64,000 bases of DNA, from positions 62,001 to 126,000 of the forward strand of contig NZ_JAABOQ010000002.1 of NCBI RefSeq assembly GCF_010671565.1, given 5' to 3'. A program made the translations under genes and the position numbers. The DNA comes from Spongiivirga citrea. Its GTDB lineage: Bacteria; Bacteroidota; Bacteroidia; Flavobacteriales; Flavobacteriaceae. The notes under the pieces were generated by a model, which saw only the letters and a list, made by a program, of their open reading frames with translations, was not told where the DNA came from and ran no database searches. This document shows, piece by piece, positions 54,362-63,257 of this stretch (positions are counted from its first letter, which is position 1; each line of letters opens with the position of its first letter).

Positions 54362-55096
54362 ATGGGAAAATTCAATCTAACTTTTTCGCCTTATGGAGAC
54401 CGTGGAATATTAATAGAATGGCCTGCCGAAATAAGCGACACCATACTCCATGACCGACTTTTTTTTGAAAATTGCATTCAATCTTATTATATTAAACAAA
54501 AAATTGAGATAATCTCTGCATACAATTCATTATTAGTTATTTACAAATCAACTATAAATAACCTCTATAGTGTTAAAAAACAGCTTTTAGCACTTTATGA
54601 CGAGCAAAGCAGTGATTTTATACAAACAAAAATACGATGGACAATCCCAGTCTGTTATGAAGAAGAATTCGGGACTGATTTAGCTGATTTATCTGCCAAC
54701 CTAAAGTTGTCAAAACAGGCAGTCATTCATAAGCATAGTAAACCGATTTATGCAGTTCATTTTATCGGTTTTTTACCTGGGTTTTTATACTTAGGCGGGC
54801 TCAATGAAGAATTGCATTTAGCACGGAAATCAACTCCTTCTTTGAGTGTTAGAAAAGGGAGTGTTGCCATTGGCGGATCGCAGACAGGTATATATCCAAT
54901 AAATAGTCCAGGCGGTTGGCATATTATCGGTAATAGTCCAGTTAATTGGTTTAATGTAACAAACGAAAATCCATGTTTTGCCTCTTCTGGTGATGAGATT
55001 AAGTTCCAACCGATTACTAAATCGGCCTATAATGAAATACTCGAGCGTATTTCCTTGAATGAATATCAACTTGAAAAGGAGATTATCAATGATTAA
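54362..55096 (+). CDS. pxpB: 5-oxoprolinase subunit B (KipI family)
   Basis: A 244-residue protein matching the allophanate hydrolase subunit 1/KipI family. The signature FIGFLPGFLYLGGLNEELHLARKSTPSLSVRKGSVAIGGSQTGIYPINSPGGWHIIGNSP is complete. In Bacillus KipI inhibits the sporulation kinase KinA, but the operon here supports the metabolic role with PxpA and PxpC. It overlaps pxpC by 8 bp. Confidence 0.92.
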   Translation: MGKFNLTFSPYGDRGILIEWPAEISDTILHDRLFFENCIQSYYIKQKIEIISAYNSLLVIYKSTINNLYSVKKQLLALYDEQSSDFIQTKIRWTIPVCYEEEFGTDLADLSANLKLSKQAVIHKHSKPIYAVHFIGFLPGFLYLGGLNEELHLARKSTPSLSVRKGSVAIGGSQTGIYPINSPGGWHIIGNSPVNWFNVTNENPCFASSGDEIKFQPITKSAYNEILERISLNEYQLEKEIIND

Positions 55097-55949
55097 GGTT
55101 TTACAAGCTGGTACGATGAGCTCATTTCAAGATTTGGGACGATTTGGATATCGACATCTTGGTGTTCCTGTTTCTGGTGCTATGGATCAGCAGGCGATGA
55201 CCTTAGCAAATGCGTTGGTTGGGAATAATGAAGCTGAAACCGTTATTGAATTTGCTTTAATGCCACCAAAGCTGCGTTTTGAAGTCGATACAACCATAGC
55301 GATTGCTGGTACTAGTTTTCAGCCAAAGATTAATGATAACCTCGTTAAATCAAACAAGTTGTTATCAATCGCAGCAGGGGATATACTTAGCTTTAAAGCT
55401 GCTTCTAGCGGGGTTTATACATATTTAAGTGTATCTGGTGGTTTCAAGCTAGACAAGGTATTAGGTAGTTGTAGCTACTATCCAAATATTGCTGATGATC
55501 TTCAACTTAAAAATGAGACGACAATTCAGTTAAAACAGCCGCACTCACACTTTTTAAATGCTAGGATACGCCCTCAATCAAATATAGATAATGCTTTTTT
55601 AGAAGTTTACAAAGGCCCCGAATTCAATCTCCTTTCAGATAAACAACAGTCATTGTTATTAGATACAGAATTTTCAATCTCAAAGACATTCAATAGAATG
55701 GGAATTCAACTAGAAGAACAAATTGAGAATGAATTAGCGTCGATTCTAACCTCAGGTGTTTTACCTGGTACGGTTCAACTCACCCCGTCTGGAAAACTAA
55801 TAGTATTAATGAGAGATGCGCAGACAACTGGAGGATATCCAAGAATACTTCAACTAACAGAGGGCTCAATTAATAGTATCTCTCAGAAAAAATTTAAGGA
55901 TAGCATACGATTTTCTTTAATTCCGAATCCCGAATTCAAAAATATTTAA
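55089..55949 (+). CDS. pxpC: 5-oxoprolinase subunit C (KipA / biotin-dependent carboxyltransferase family)
   Basis: A 286-residue protein. ATG 55089 is preferred over an upstream TTG at 55059 because it is preceded by a clear Shine-Dalgarno (AAAAGGAG, 8 bp before), unusual in this lineage, and gives the standard family N-terminus IKVLQAGTMSSFQDLGRFGYRHLGVPVSGAMDQ. Further family motifs are SGGF near residue 115 and TGGYPRILQLT near the C-terminus. Together with PxpA and PxpB it forms the ATP-dependent 5-oxoprolinase. The gene end overlaps the convergent aldehyde dehydrogenase by 14 bp. Confidence 0.92.
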   Translation: MIKVLQAGTMSSFQDLGRFGYRHLGVPVSGAMDQQAMTLANALVGNNEAETVIEFALMPPKLRFEVDTTIAIAGTSFQPKINDNLVKSNKLLSIAAGDILSFKAASSGVYTYLSVSGGFKLDKVLGSCSYYPNIADDLQLKNETTIQLKQPHSHFLNARIRPQSNIDNAFLEVYKGPEFNLLSDKQQSLLLDTEFSISKTFNRMGIQLEEQIENELASILTSGVLPGTVQLTPSGKLIVLMRDAQTTGGYPRILQLTEGSINSISQKKFKDSIRFSLIPNPEFKNI

Positions 55950-57315
55950 GAAACGTCTTTAGCTGACCCAATTTGCCTTTATATGGTGCATACCGAATAG
56001 GAGCATCGAGCCAATTAGCTCTTTTAGAAACGGCTTTGTTATGCGTAAAGGTTTCAAAGGTCTGCTTGCCGTGATAGCCACCAATACCACTATTTCCAAC
56101 ACCCCCGAATGGTAAATTCGGATTGGCATAATAGACAATAGCATCATTTATTACTCCGCCACCAAAGGAGTATGATGAGAGCAATTTCTTTATATACGCC
56201 TTTCTTGTGGAGAATACATAAAACGATAAGGGCTTATCGTATGTTTTGATTATGGCATTAATTTCAGTTTCATTGTCATATCCTAGTACTGGTAAAATAG
56301 GACCAAATATTTCATCTTTCATCACCTCGCTATCCAAATCAGGTTGATCAATAATAGTCGGTTCTATATATAAGTCATTTTTGTCCGTCCTGCCACCAAA
56401 GGGAATTCTCTCATCTTTCAACATCGCTTCAAGTCGATTAAAATTTTTCTCGTTTATAATACGTGGATAATCAGGTGACTCTTGCGGATTTTCACCATAA
56501 GCTTTCTTTATTTCGTTTTGATAATGCTTAATAAATTCGGTTTTTACTTTGTTGTCAATAAGAATATAATCGGGTGCAACGCAAGTTTGACCTCCATTTA
56601 GAAACTTAGCCCAAACTAAGCGTTTAGCAGCCAACTTTAACTTGGCTGTATGGTCAATAATACAGGGATTTTTTCCACCTAGTTCCAAAGTAACAGGGGT
56701 TAAGAACTCCGCAGCTGCCTTTGCTACAATTTTTCCAACAAAAACACTTCCGGTAAAGAATATATAATCCCATCGCTTCGATAAAAGTTCTTGAGAAACT
56801 TCTACACCGCCTTGAACAACGCTAACATAGGCTTCGTCGAATACTGTTTTGCATATTTCATTAATAACTTTAGAAGTGTTTGGAGTCAACTCCGAAGGTT
56901 TCACAACGGCAGTATTTCCAGCTGCAATTGCTCCAATAAGCGGAACTATGGCAAGTTGAAACGGATAATTCCAGGGTGCAATAATCAATATAGTTCCATA
57001 GGGATCTTTATAAATGTAATCAGCAGAAGGAAAATTAAGCATGGACGATTTTACACGCTCTGGTCTAGACCACCTAGCTAGGTTTTTGATAAGCAGATTC
57101 AATTCTTTTTGAACAATTCCCGTTTCTGACAATACCGATTCAAACTCAGATTTTTTAAAATCAAGATTCACTGCTTTATGAATATCCTGCTCTCTTTTAT
57201 TAATCTCACTTTTAAGTCGTTTTAGCGCAGCAATACGATAAGCTATCGGTTTCGTTTCATGCGTTAAGAAAAAATCACGTTGAGTATTAATAATTTTATC
57301 TATGCTGTTTTTCAT
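55936..57315 (-). CDS. NAD(P)-dependent aldehyde dehydrogenase
   Basis: A 459-residue class 3-like aldehyde dehydrogenase, oxidising aldehydes to acids. Visible sites are the cofactor-binding APWNYPFQLAIVPLIGAIAAGNTAVVKPSE, the glutamate motif LELGGKNPCI, and the catalytic cysteine in FLNGGQTCVAPDY. EIFGPILPV and LPFGGVGNSGIGGYHG near the C-terminus are typical of fatty-aldehyde/coniferyl aldehyde types. The hydrophobic C-terminal anchor of membrane-bound relatives is absent. It stands alone and converges on pxpC; a common function is not indicated. Confidence 0.93.
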   Translation of the reverse strand: MKNSIDKIINTQRDFFLTHETKPIAYRIAALKRLKSEINKREQDIHKAVNLDFKKSEFESVLSETGIVQKELNLLIKNLARWSRPERVKSSMLNFPSADYIYKDPYGTILIIAPWNYPFQLAIVPLIGAIAAGNTAVVKPSELTPNTSKVINEICKTVFDEAYVSVVQGGVEVSQELLSKRWDYIFFTGSVFVGKIVAKAAAEFLTPVTLELGGKNPCIIDHTAKLKLAAKRLVWAKFLNGGQTCVAPDYILIDNKVKTEFIKHYQNEIKKAYGENPQESPDYPRIINEKNFNRLEAMLKDERIPFGGRTDKNDLYIEPTIIDQPDLDSEVMKDEIFGPILPVLGYDNETEINAIIKTYDKPLSFYVFSTRKAYIKKLLSSYSFGGGVINDAIVYYANPNLPFGGVGNSGIGGYHGKQTFETFTHNKAVSKRANWLDAPIRYAPYKGKLGQLKTFLKYF

Positions 57316-57407
57316 AAAAAAGTAAAATCAAGTTCGTTTTATTGTCAATCTCCTAAAAGTTTAAGAAGATGACAGCAATGTAAATATTTATATATAATCT
57401 TGTAACT

Positions 57408-57467
57408 GTGTTTAAGAATTTAATTGTTAACAACGTCATAGTTATTATTAGCTCCAACCGGAACTGA
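57408..57467 (+). CDS. Putative ilv leader peptide (19 codons)
   Basis: Starting at GTG, the frame reads MFKNLIVNNVIVIISSNRN and stops at TGA 57465. Eight of the 19 codons are for Leu, Ile or Val, including GTC ATA GTT ATT ATT in a row, exactly the amino acids made by the operon downstream. The frame is closed by TAA 27 bp before the GTG. The short length, position about 20 bp before a terminator hairpin, and codon content are those of an attenuation leader peptide. No Shine-Dalgarno is visible, and a degenerate -7 octamer (TAATCTTG, 57395-57402) lies just upstream, so the message could be nearly leaderless. Confidence 0.7.
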   Translation: MFKNLIVNNVIVIISSNRN

Positions 57468-57504
57468 TACCGCTTTGCGTTGCTATATAAAAGCCTGTGT
57501 CAGT
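57463..57504 (+). promoter_or_regulatory. Putative antiterminator pairing of the ilv attenuator
   Basis: ACTGATAC (57463-57470), which overlaps the leader stop codon, can pair with GTGTCAGT (57497-57504) in eight base pairs with one G-U. The second segment is the inner part of the terminator's left arm, so this pairing and the terminator exclude each other. A ribosome stalled at the Ile/Val codons (57435-57449) leaves the first segment free; one that reaches the stop codon covers it. Confidence 0.55.
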
Positions 57505-57523
57505 AAATGATACAGGCTTTTTT
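57489..57523 (+). terminator. Attenuator terminator upstream of ilvD
   Basis: A stem of 13 pairs (AAAGCCTGTGTCA with TGATACAGGCTTT, one G-U) closes a GTAAA loop and is followed by a run of six T. It lies after a leader frame and 185 bp before ilvD, with no gene end nearby that it could serve. The rest of the 392-bp gap between the aldehyde dehydrogenase and ilvD (57524-57707) is AT-rich, and I see no further element there. Confidence 0.8.
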
Positions 57524-57707
57524 AATACAAGAAAAATACTAGCAATAATTGCTGATTGACAGTAATATAATAATTAAGTTAAGTAATTGAAAATCAATTT
57601 TTTATAAAAAATATTGTTCGTTGAGTTTGATAACAAGTACCAAACTGTTAAAATCGGACTTTTTTAAACCAATTAATTTCGATTAAGAAAATAAGTTAGA
57701 CCTATTA

Positions 57708-59384
57708 ATGAGCTATAACAAATACAGTAGAGTAGTAACCCAAGATGAGACGCAACCGGCAGCACAAGCTATGCTTCATGCAATTGGACTTACAGATGAT
57801 GATTTTAAGAAACCGCTTATCGGTATTGCGAGTACAGGATATGAAGGTAACCCCTGTAATATGCACTTAAATGATCTTGCTGTTTTGGTTAAAGAAGGAA
57901 CGCAAGATGTTGATTTGGTTGGCTTGATTTTTAATACAATTGGAGTAAGCGACGGTATTTCTATGGGTACACCTGGAATGCGTTTTTCACTACCCTCACG
58001 TGATGTTATTGCCGACTCTATGGAAACAGTGGTACAAGCTATGAGTTATGATGGCTTAGTGACTGTTGTAGGTTGTGATAAAAATATGCCCGGAGCCCTA
58101 ATGGCAATGATTCGATTAAATAGGCCATCAGTTTTGGTGTATGGTGGTACAATTGCTTCTGGTTGTTTAAAAGATAAAAAGCTAGATGTAGTTTCTGCTT
58201 TTGAAGCATGGGGTGAAAAGGTAGCCGGTAAGATTGATGATAAACAATTTAAAGATGTAGTACAGAATGCCTGTCCAGGCGCAGGTGCTTGTGGAGGCAT
58301 GTACACGGCTAATACAATGGCATCGGCGATTGAAGCATTAGGAATGGCATTACCGTATAATTCGTCTAACCCTGCAATTAGCGACAATAAAAAAGAAGAA
58401 TGTAAAGAAGCCGGTAGAGCATTAAAGTATCTTATTGAAAATGATATCAAACCTTCTGATATCGTTACAAGAAAATCATTAGAAAATGCTGTACGATTGA
58501 TAACAATTCTAGGTGGTTCTACTAATGCAGTGCTTCATTTCTTAGCAATTGCAAAGGCAGCGAATATTGAATTTGGTTTAGATGATTTCCAAAAGATAAG
58601 TGATACCACTCCTTTTTTAGCCGATTTAAAACCTAGCGGCAAATACTTGATGGAAGATGTGCATCGTGTAGGTGGTATTCCGGCAGTCTTAAAATATCTA
58701 TTGAAACAAGGATTATTGCATGGGGATTGTTTGACTGTTACAGGAAAAACATTAGCCGAAAATTTAGAATCTGTTCCCGATCTAAGCGATGATCAACAAG
58801 TCATAAAACCAATTGATAAACCCATTAAAGTAACTGGCCACTTACGAATTCTATACGGTAACATTGCCGAAGAAGGATCAGTTGCTAAGATTACAGGTAA
58901 AGAAGGGTTAAAATTTACAGGAACTGCAAAGGTTTTTGATGGAGAGTATGCTGCAAATGATGGAATAAGGGATGGTCTTGTACAAAAAGGTGATGTTGTG
59001 GTGATCCGTTATGAAGGTCCAAAAGGTGGGCCAGGAATGCCTGAAATGCTTAAGCCAACGGCTGCAATTATGGGAGCAGGTCTCGGAAAAGATGTTGCCT
59101 TGATTACAGATGGGCGCTTTTCGGGTGGTACACATGGTTTCGTGGTGGGGCATATCGTTCCAGAGGCACAAGATGGTGGAACTATTGCCATTTTAAGAGA
59201 TGGAGATACCATTACGATTGATGCAGAAACAAATACAATTAAAGTCGATTTAACTGATGCTGAAATAGCAGATCGTAAATCGAAATGGGAGCAACCTCCT
59301 TTAAAGTTTAAAAGAGGAGTACTTTACAAATATGCAAAAACAGTTTCATCAGCATCGCAAGGTTGCGTAACTGATGAATTTTAA
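57708..59384 (+). CDS. ilvD: Dihydroxyacid dehydratase
   Basis: IlvD dehydrates 2,3-dihydroxy-isovalerate and its methylvalerate analogue to the 2-oxoacids, the third shared step to valine and isoleucine. The 558-residue protein carries Cys residues typical of the Fe-S dehydratase family in [22 protein letters not shown] and [19 protein letters not shown]. The C-terminal signatures [15 protein letters not shown] and [19 protein letters not shown] follow. It is the first gene of the ilv operon and directly downstream of the attenuator. Confidence 0.96.
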   Translation: MSYNKYSRVVTQDETQPAAQAMLHAIGLTDDDFKKPLIGIASTGYEGNPCNMHLNDLAVLVKEGTQDVDLVGLIFNTIGVSDGISMGTPGMRFSLPSRDVIADSMETVVQAMSYDGLVTVVGCDKNMPGALMAMIRLNRPSVLVYGGTIASGCLKDKKLDVVSAFEAWGEKVAGKIDDKQFKDVVQNACPGAGACGGMYTANTMASAIEALGMALPYNSSNPAISDNKKEECKEAGRALKYLIENDIKPSDIVTRKSLENAVRLITILGGSTNAVLHFLAIAKAANIEFGLDDFQKISDTTPFLADLKPSGKYLMEDVHRVGGIPAVLKYLLKQGLLHGDCLTVTGKTLAENLESVPDLSDDQQVIKPIDKPIKVTGHLRILYGNIAEEGSVAKITGKEGLKFTGTAKVFDGEYAANDGIRDGLVQKGDVVVIRYEGPKGGPGMPEMLKPTAAIMGAGLGKDVALITDGRFSGGTHGFVVGHIVPEAQDGGTIAILRDGDTITIDAETNTIKVDLTDAEIADRKSKWEQPPLKFKRGVLYKYAKTVSSASQGCVTDEF

Positions 59385-59426
59385 AATATAAAATGGGATT
59401 TTATGATTCCTTTAATACGATAAGAT

Positions 59427-61160
59427 ATGGCTACACAAGCAAGAGCTATCGAAAAACAACTAACAGATAAACCAATGAGGGTTTCAGGTGCTGAGGCAGT
59501 GATCCGTTCCTTATTGGCAGAGGATGTCGATATTCTTTATGGCTATCCAGGTGGGGCAATTATGCCAATTTATGATGAGCTTTATAAGTTTCAAGATAAA
59601 TTACAACATATACTCACACGCCATGAACAAGGAGCAACACATTCTGCTCAAGGTTTTGCGCGAGTATCTGGTAGGGTTGGAGTTGCGATGGCTACTTCTG
59701 GACCTGGAGCTACAAATCTGGTAACGGGTATAGCAGATGCGCAGATAGATTCGACACCAATGGTTTGCATCACTGGTCAAGTACCAAGGCATTTATTAGG
59801 ATCCGATGCTTTTCAAGAAACCGATATTGTCGGTATTTGTACGCCCGTTACTAAATGGTCATATCAAATTACCGAGGCATCTGAAATCCCAGAGATTATC
59901 GCAAAGGCATTCTATATCGCTAAATCAGGTCGACCTGGTCCTGTTTTAATTGATATTACTAAGAATGCGCAGATTGAGGAATTCGATTTTAGTTATAAAA
60001 AATGCACAGGAATTCGAAGTTATAAACCAGTGCCAAAAGTAGATACATCTGCTCTAGAATCGGCAGCTGAGTTAATTAATGCAGCCAAAAAGCCAATGAT
60101 TGTTTGGGGTCAAGGTGTAATTCTCGGTAGAGCTGAAGAAGAGTTCAAGGCATTTGTAGAAAAAACAGGAATTCCAGCGGCTTGGACGATTATGGGAGTG
60201 TCGGCAATTCCGTCGGACCACCCTTTAAATGTCGGTATGGTAGGTATGCATGGAAATTATGGGCCAAATGTATTGACAAATGAATGTGATTTACTACTTG
60301 CAATCGGAATGCGATTTGACGATCGTGTTACAGGCAGTTTAAATACCTATGCTAAGCAAGCTAAAATTGTTCATTTTGAGATAGATCCAGCCGAGATTAA
60401 TAAAAATGTACCAGTTGATGTTGGTGTACTAGGGGATGTAAAAGAAACATTGGCCAAAGTATTACCAATGGTTCAAGCAAATTCACATACTTCTTGGTTA
60501 GAAGAATTTCATAAGAGAGATAAAATAGAGTTCGAACAGGTAATTAAAAATGATCTTCACCCTACCAAAGAAGGTTTGACGATGGGGGAGGTTCTAAAAT
60601 TAATTAATCAGGAGACAAAACAAGAAGCCGTAATTGTTTCTGATGTGGGGCAGCATCAAATGATTGCTTGTCGCTATGCCAAATTCAACCAATCTAAAAG
60701 TAATATTACTTCCGGCGGTTTGGGAACTATGGGTTTTGCACTACCAGCAGCTATTGGCGCTAAAATGGGAGCTCCAGAACGTGAAGTAGTTGCCATAATT
60801 GGTGATGGTGGTTATCAAATGACTATTCAAGAATTAGGAACGATATTTCAAACTAAAGTGCCTGTCAAAATCGTGGTATTGAATAATGATTTCTTGGGAA
60901 TGGTACGCCAGTGGCAACAACTATTTTTTGATAAGCGATATGCTTCTACTGAGATGGTAAATCCTGATTTTGTAAAGATTGCGGAAGGATATCATATCCA
61001 AGCAAAGCGCGTAGAGAAGAGAGAAGACCTAGAATCAGCGGTTAAAGAAATGATTCAATCTAAGGAAGCTTATTTCTTAGAGGTATGCGTAGAAAAAGAA
61101 GACAATGTATTTCCAATGATCCCAAGTGGAGCATCAGTTTCTGATGTAAGATTGAGCTAG
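59427..61160 (+). CDS. ilvB: Acetolactate synthase large (catalytic) subunit
   Basis: This ThDP- and FAD-dependent enzyme condenses pyruvate with pyruvate or 2-oxobutyrate, the first common step. The 577-residue protein has the three-domain fold: catalytic N-terminal GYPGGAIMPIYDEL and the EQGATHSAQGFAR loop with the ThDP-activating Glu. A central FAD domain follows, then the C-terminal ThDP-Mg motif GDGGYQMTIQELGTIFQTKVPVKIVVLNN. It is followed 2 bp later by the regulatory subunit gene. Length and motifs match biosynthetic AHAS rather than catabolic AlsS. Confidence 0.96.
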   Translation: MATQARAIEKQLTDKPMRVSGAEAVIRSLLAEDVDILYGYPGGAIMPIYDELYKFQDKLQHILTRHEQGATHSAQGFARVSGRVGVAMATSGPGATNLVTGIADAQIDSTPMVCITGQVPRHLLGSDAFQETDIVGICTPVTKWSYQITEASEIPEIIAKAFYIAKSGRPGPVLIDITKNAQIEEFDFSYKKCTGIRSYKPVPKVDTSALESAAELINAAKKPMIVWGQGVILGRAEEEFKAFVEKTGIPAAWTIMGVSAIPSDHPLNVGMVGMHGNYGPNVLTNECDLLLAIGMRFDDRVTGSLNTYAKQAKIVHFEIDPAEINKNVPVDVGVLGDVKETLAKVLPMVQANSHTSWLEEFHKRDKIEFEQVIKNDLHPTKEGLTMGEVLKLINQETKQEAVIVSDVGQHQMIACRYAKFNQSKSNITSGGLGTMGFALPAAIGAKMGAPEREVVAIIGDGGYQMTIQELGTIFQTKVPVKIVVLNNDFLGMVRQWQQLFFDKRYASTEMVNPDFVKIAEGYHIQAKRVEKREDLESAVKEMIQSKEAYFLEVCVEKEDNVFPMIPSGASVSDVRLS

Positions 61161-61162
61161 TT

Positions 61163-61696
61163 ATGAGCGAAGAAAACAAAACATTTACCATATCGGTATA
61201 TACTGAGAATATGGTAGGCCTTTTAAACAGGGTTTCAGGTATATTTTTAAAAAGACATATCAACATTGAGAGTTTAACAACCTCACAATCAGAGATTGAA
61301 GGAGTCAATAGATTTGTGATTGTTGTAAATACGACAGAACAATGGGTTAAACGTATTGTTGGTCAATTAGAAAAGCAAATTGACGTGATTAGAGCCTATT
61401 ATCATACTGATGAAGAAACAATTTATCAGGAGTCAGCTTTGTACAAAGTAAAATCTGATTCTTTGTTCGAACAACGACAAGTACAAAACATTATTAAAGA
61501 CAGTCACGCAAAGATCGTTACGGTTTCCAAGGAGTTTTTTGTAATTGAAAAAACCGGATTTCGTCATGAAACAGAGCAATTGTATAACGATTTAATTCCG
61601 TACGGACTCATGCAATTTGTTCGTTCGGGAAGAATATCGGTAACCAAAGAAGCAATGCAGGTTTCCTCTTTAATAAACGGATTTCAACCAGTATAA
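61163..61696 (+). CDS. ilvN: Acetolactate synthase small (regulatory) subunit
   Basis: A 177-residue protein of the IlvH/IlvN family. The N-terminal ACT domain, FTISVYTENMVGLLNRVSGIFLKRHINIESLTTSQSE, binds branched-chain amino acids for feedback inhibition of IlvB. The C-terminal domain (ALYKVKSDSLFEQRQVQNIIKDSHAKIVTVSKEFFVIEKTG) activates the catalytic subunit. It has the two-domain length of IlvH (about 160) rather than the short IlvN of E. coli (about 96). Confidence 0.94.
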   Translation: MSEENKTFTISVYTENMVGLLNRVSGIFLKRHINIESLTTSQSEIEGVNRFVIVVNTTEQWVKRIVGQLEKQIDVIRAYYHTDEETIYQESALYKVKSDSLFEQRQVQNIIKDSHAKIVTVSKEFFVIEKTGFRHETEQLYNDLIPYGLMQFVRSGRISVTKEAMQVSSLINGFQPV

Positions 61697-61730
61697 TTAA
61701 AAACCAATACTTAAAAATTAATAAAACAAA

Positions 61731-63206
61731 ATGGCAAATTATTTTAATTCACTTTCATTACGCGAACAACTAACACAGTTGGGTAAGTGTAGATTTATGG
61801 AGCAATCGGAGTTTTCTGAAGGTGTTTCGTCATTAAAAGATAAAAAGATAGTTATTGTAGGCTGCGGTGCGCAAGGTCTGAATCAAGGCTTGAATATGCG
61901 TGACAGCGGTTTGGATATTTCCTATGCCTTACGTGAAGGTGCTATCAAAGAAAAGAGAGCATCTTTTGTAAATGCAAGCGATAATGGTTTCACTGTTGGA
62001 ACTTACGAAGATCTTATTCCAAATGCCGATGTAGTTATCAATCTTACACCAGACAAACAACATACTAATGTGGTAAGTACAGTTATGCCTTTGATGAAAA
62101 AAGGAGCGACCTTATCATATTCTCATGGTTTCAACATTGTTGAAGAAGGCATGCAGATTCGTGAAGACCTAACGGTAATCATGGTAGCGCCAAAATGTCC
62201 AGGTTCAGAGGTTAGAGAAGAATATAAACGCGGATTTGGCGTACCAACTTTAATAGCAGTACACCCGGATAATGATCCGCAAGGACATGGTTTGGACCAG
62301 GCAAAAGCTTATGCTGTAGCAACTGGAGGGCATCGCGCAGGAGTGCTTGAATCTTCATTTGTAGCCGAAGTAAAATCTGATTTAATGGGAGAGCAAACCA
62401 TTTTATGTGGGGTGCTTCAAACGGGATCTATCTTATGTTTCGATAAGATGGTTGAACAAGGTGTTGAGCCTAGCTATGCGTCTAAATTAATCCAATACGG
62501 ATGGGAAACCATTACCGAAGCGTTGAAGCACGGCGGGATAACCAATATGATGGATCGCCTATCTAATCCGGCAAAAATCAAAGCTTTTGAACTATCAGAA
62601 GAGTTAAAGGACATCATGAGAACATTGTTCCAGAAGCATATGGATGATATCATGACGGGTCATTTTTCTAAAACAATGATGGAAGATTGGGCAAATGATG
62701 ATAAGAACTTGCTAGGATGGAGAGCGGCAACAGGGGAAACAGCTTTCGAAAAGACAGCAGTTACTAACGATGAGATTTCAGAGCAAGAATACTTTGATCA
62801 TGGTGTACTTATGGTAGCATTTGTTCGCGCTGGTGTAGAATTGGCATTTGAAACCATGACGGAAGCCGGAATCATCGAAGAATCGGCTTACTACGAATCT
62901 TTGCATGAAACACCACTTATCGCCAATACAATCGCTCGTAAAAAGTTATATGAAATGAATCGAGTAATTTCTGATACTGCGGAATATGGCTGTTATTTAT
63001 TTGACCACGCAGCGAAACCCTTGTTAAGCGATTTCATGAAGAAAATCTATATAAACGTAATCGGTAAAGATTTCGTTAATGGTCAAGGTACCGGTGTTGA
63101 TAATAAACGTTTAATTGAAATAAACGATATCATAAGAAATCATCCGGTAGAGATTGTCGGCGAAGAACTTCGTGAAGCAATGACCGATATGAAGAAAATA
63201 GTGTAA
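61731..63206 (+). CDS. ilvC: Ketol-acid reductoisomerase, class II (long form)
   Basis: IlvC isomerises and reduces acetolactate or acetohydroxybutyrate with NADPH and Mg2+. The 491-residue protein has the Rossmann motif [25 protein letters not shown] near residue 44 and the substrate-site [13 protein letters not shown]. It carries a duplicated C-terminal knot domain, which makes it a class II enzyme like that of E. coli (also 491 residues) and not the 330-residue class I form. Arg in YALR and the following charged residues fit NADPH preference. Confidence 0.96.
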   Translation: MANYFNSLSLREQLTQLGKCRFMEQSEFSEGVSSLKDKKIVIVGCGAQGLNQGLNMRDSGLDISYALREGAIKEKRASFVNASDNGFTVGTYEDLIPNADVVINLTPDKQHTNVVSTVMPLMKKGATLSYSHGFNIVEEGMQIREDLTVIMVAPKCPGSEVREEYKRGFGVPTLIAVHPDNDPQGHGLDQAKAYAVATGGHRAGVLESSFVAEVKSDLMGEQTILCGVLQTGSILCFDKMVEQGVEPSYASKLIQYGWETITEALKHGGITNMMDRLSNPAKIKAFELSEELKDIMRTLFQKHMDDIMTGHFSKTMMEDWANDDKNLLGWRAATGETAFEKTAVTNDEISEQEYFDHGVLMVAFVRAGVELAFETMTEAGIIEESAYYESLHETPLIANTIARKKLYEMNRVISDTAEYGCYLFDHAAKPLLSDFMKKIYINVIGKDFVNGQGTGVDNKRLIEINDIIRNHPVEIVGEELREAMTDMKKIV

Positions 63207-63218
63207 TAAAAGAACTTT

Positions 63219-63256
63219 CAGACCCTCTCCCTTTGAGAGAGGGCTGAGAGAGAAAA
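63219..63256 (+). repeat. Palindromic repeat inside the ilv operon, copy C
   Basis: CCCTCTC (63223-63229), a 7-nt loop containing TTTGA, and GAGAGGG (63237-63243) form a hairpin, followed by CTGAGAGAGA. It resembles the elements at 19.25 and 47.59 kb but is more degenerate. It fills most of the 51-bp gap between ilvC and ilvA. The purine-rich end lies close to the ilvA start and could act in ribosome binding. Confidence 0.5.
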
Positions 63257-63257
63257 C

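Noticed and set aside
55059-55088. Upstream TTG start for pxpC
   Set aside because: ATG 55089 has a clear Shine-Dalgarno and gives the standard family N-terminus.
57316-57707. T-box or metabolite riboswitch before ilvD
   Set aside because: No T-box sequence or known aptamer core is visible. The peptide-coding leader and mutually exclusive helices explain the region better.
58046-58450. Open frame of 134 codons on the minus strand opposite ilvD
   Set aside because: It is fully covered by ilvD, whose Cys motifs in this stretch are conserved; the antisense product has no recognisable features.
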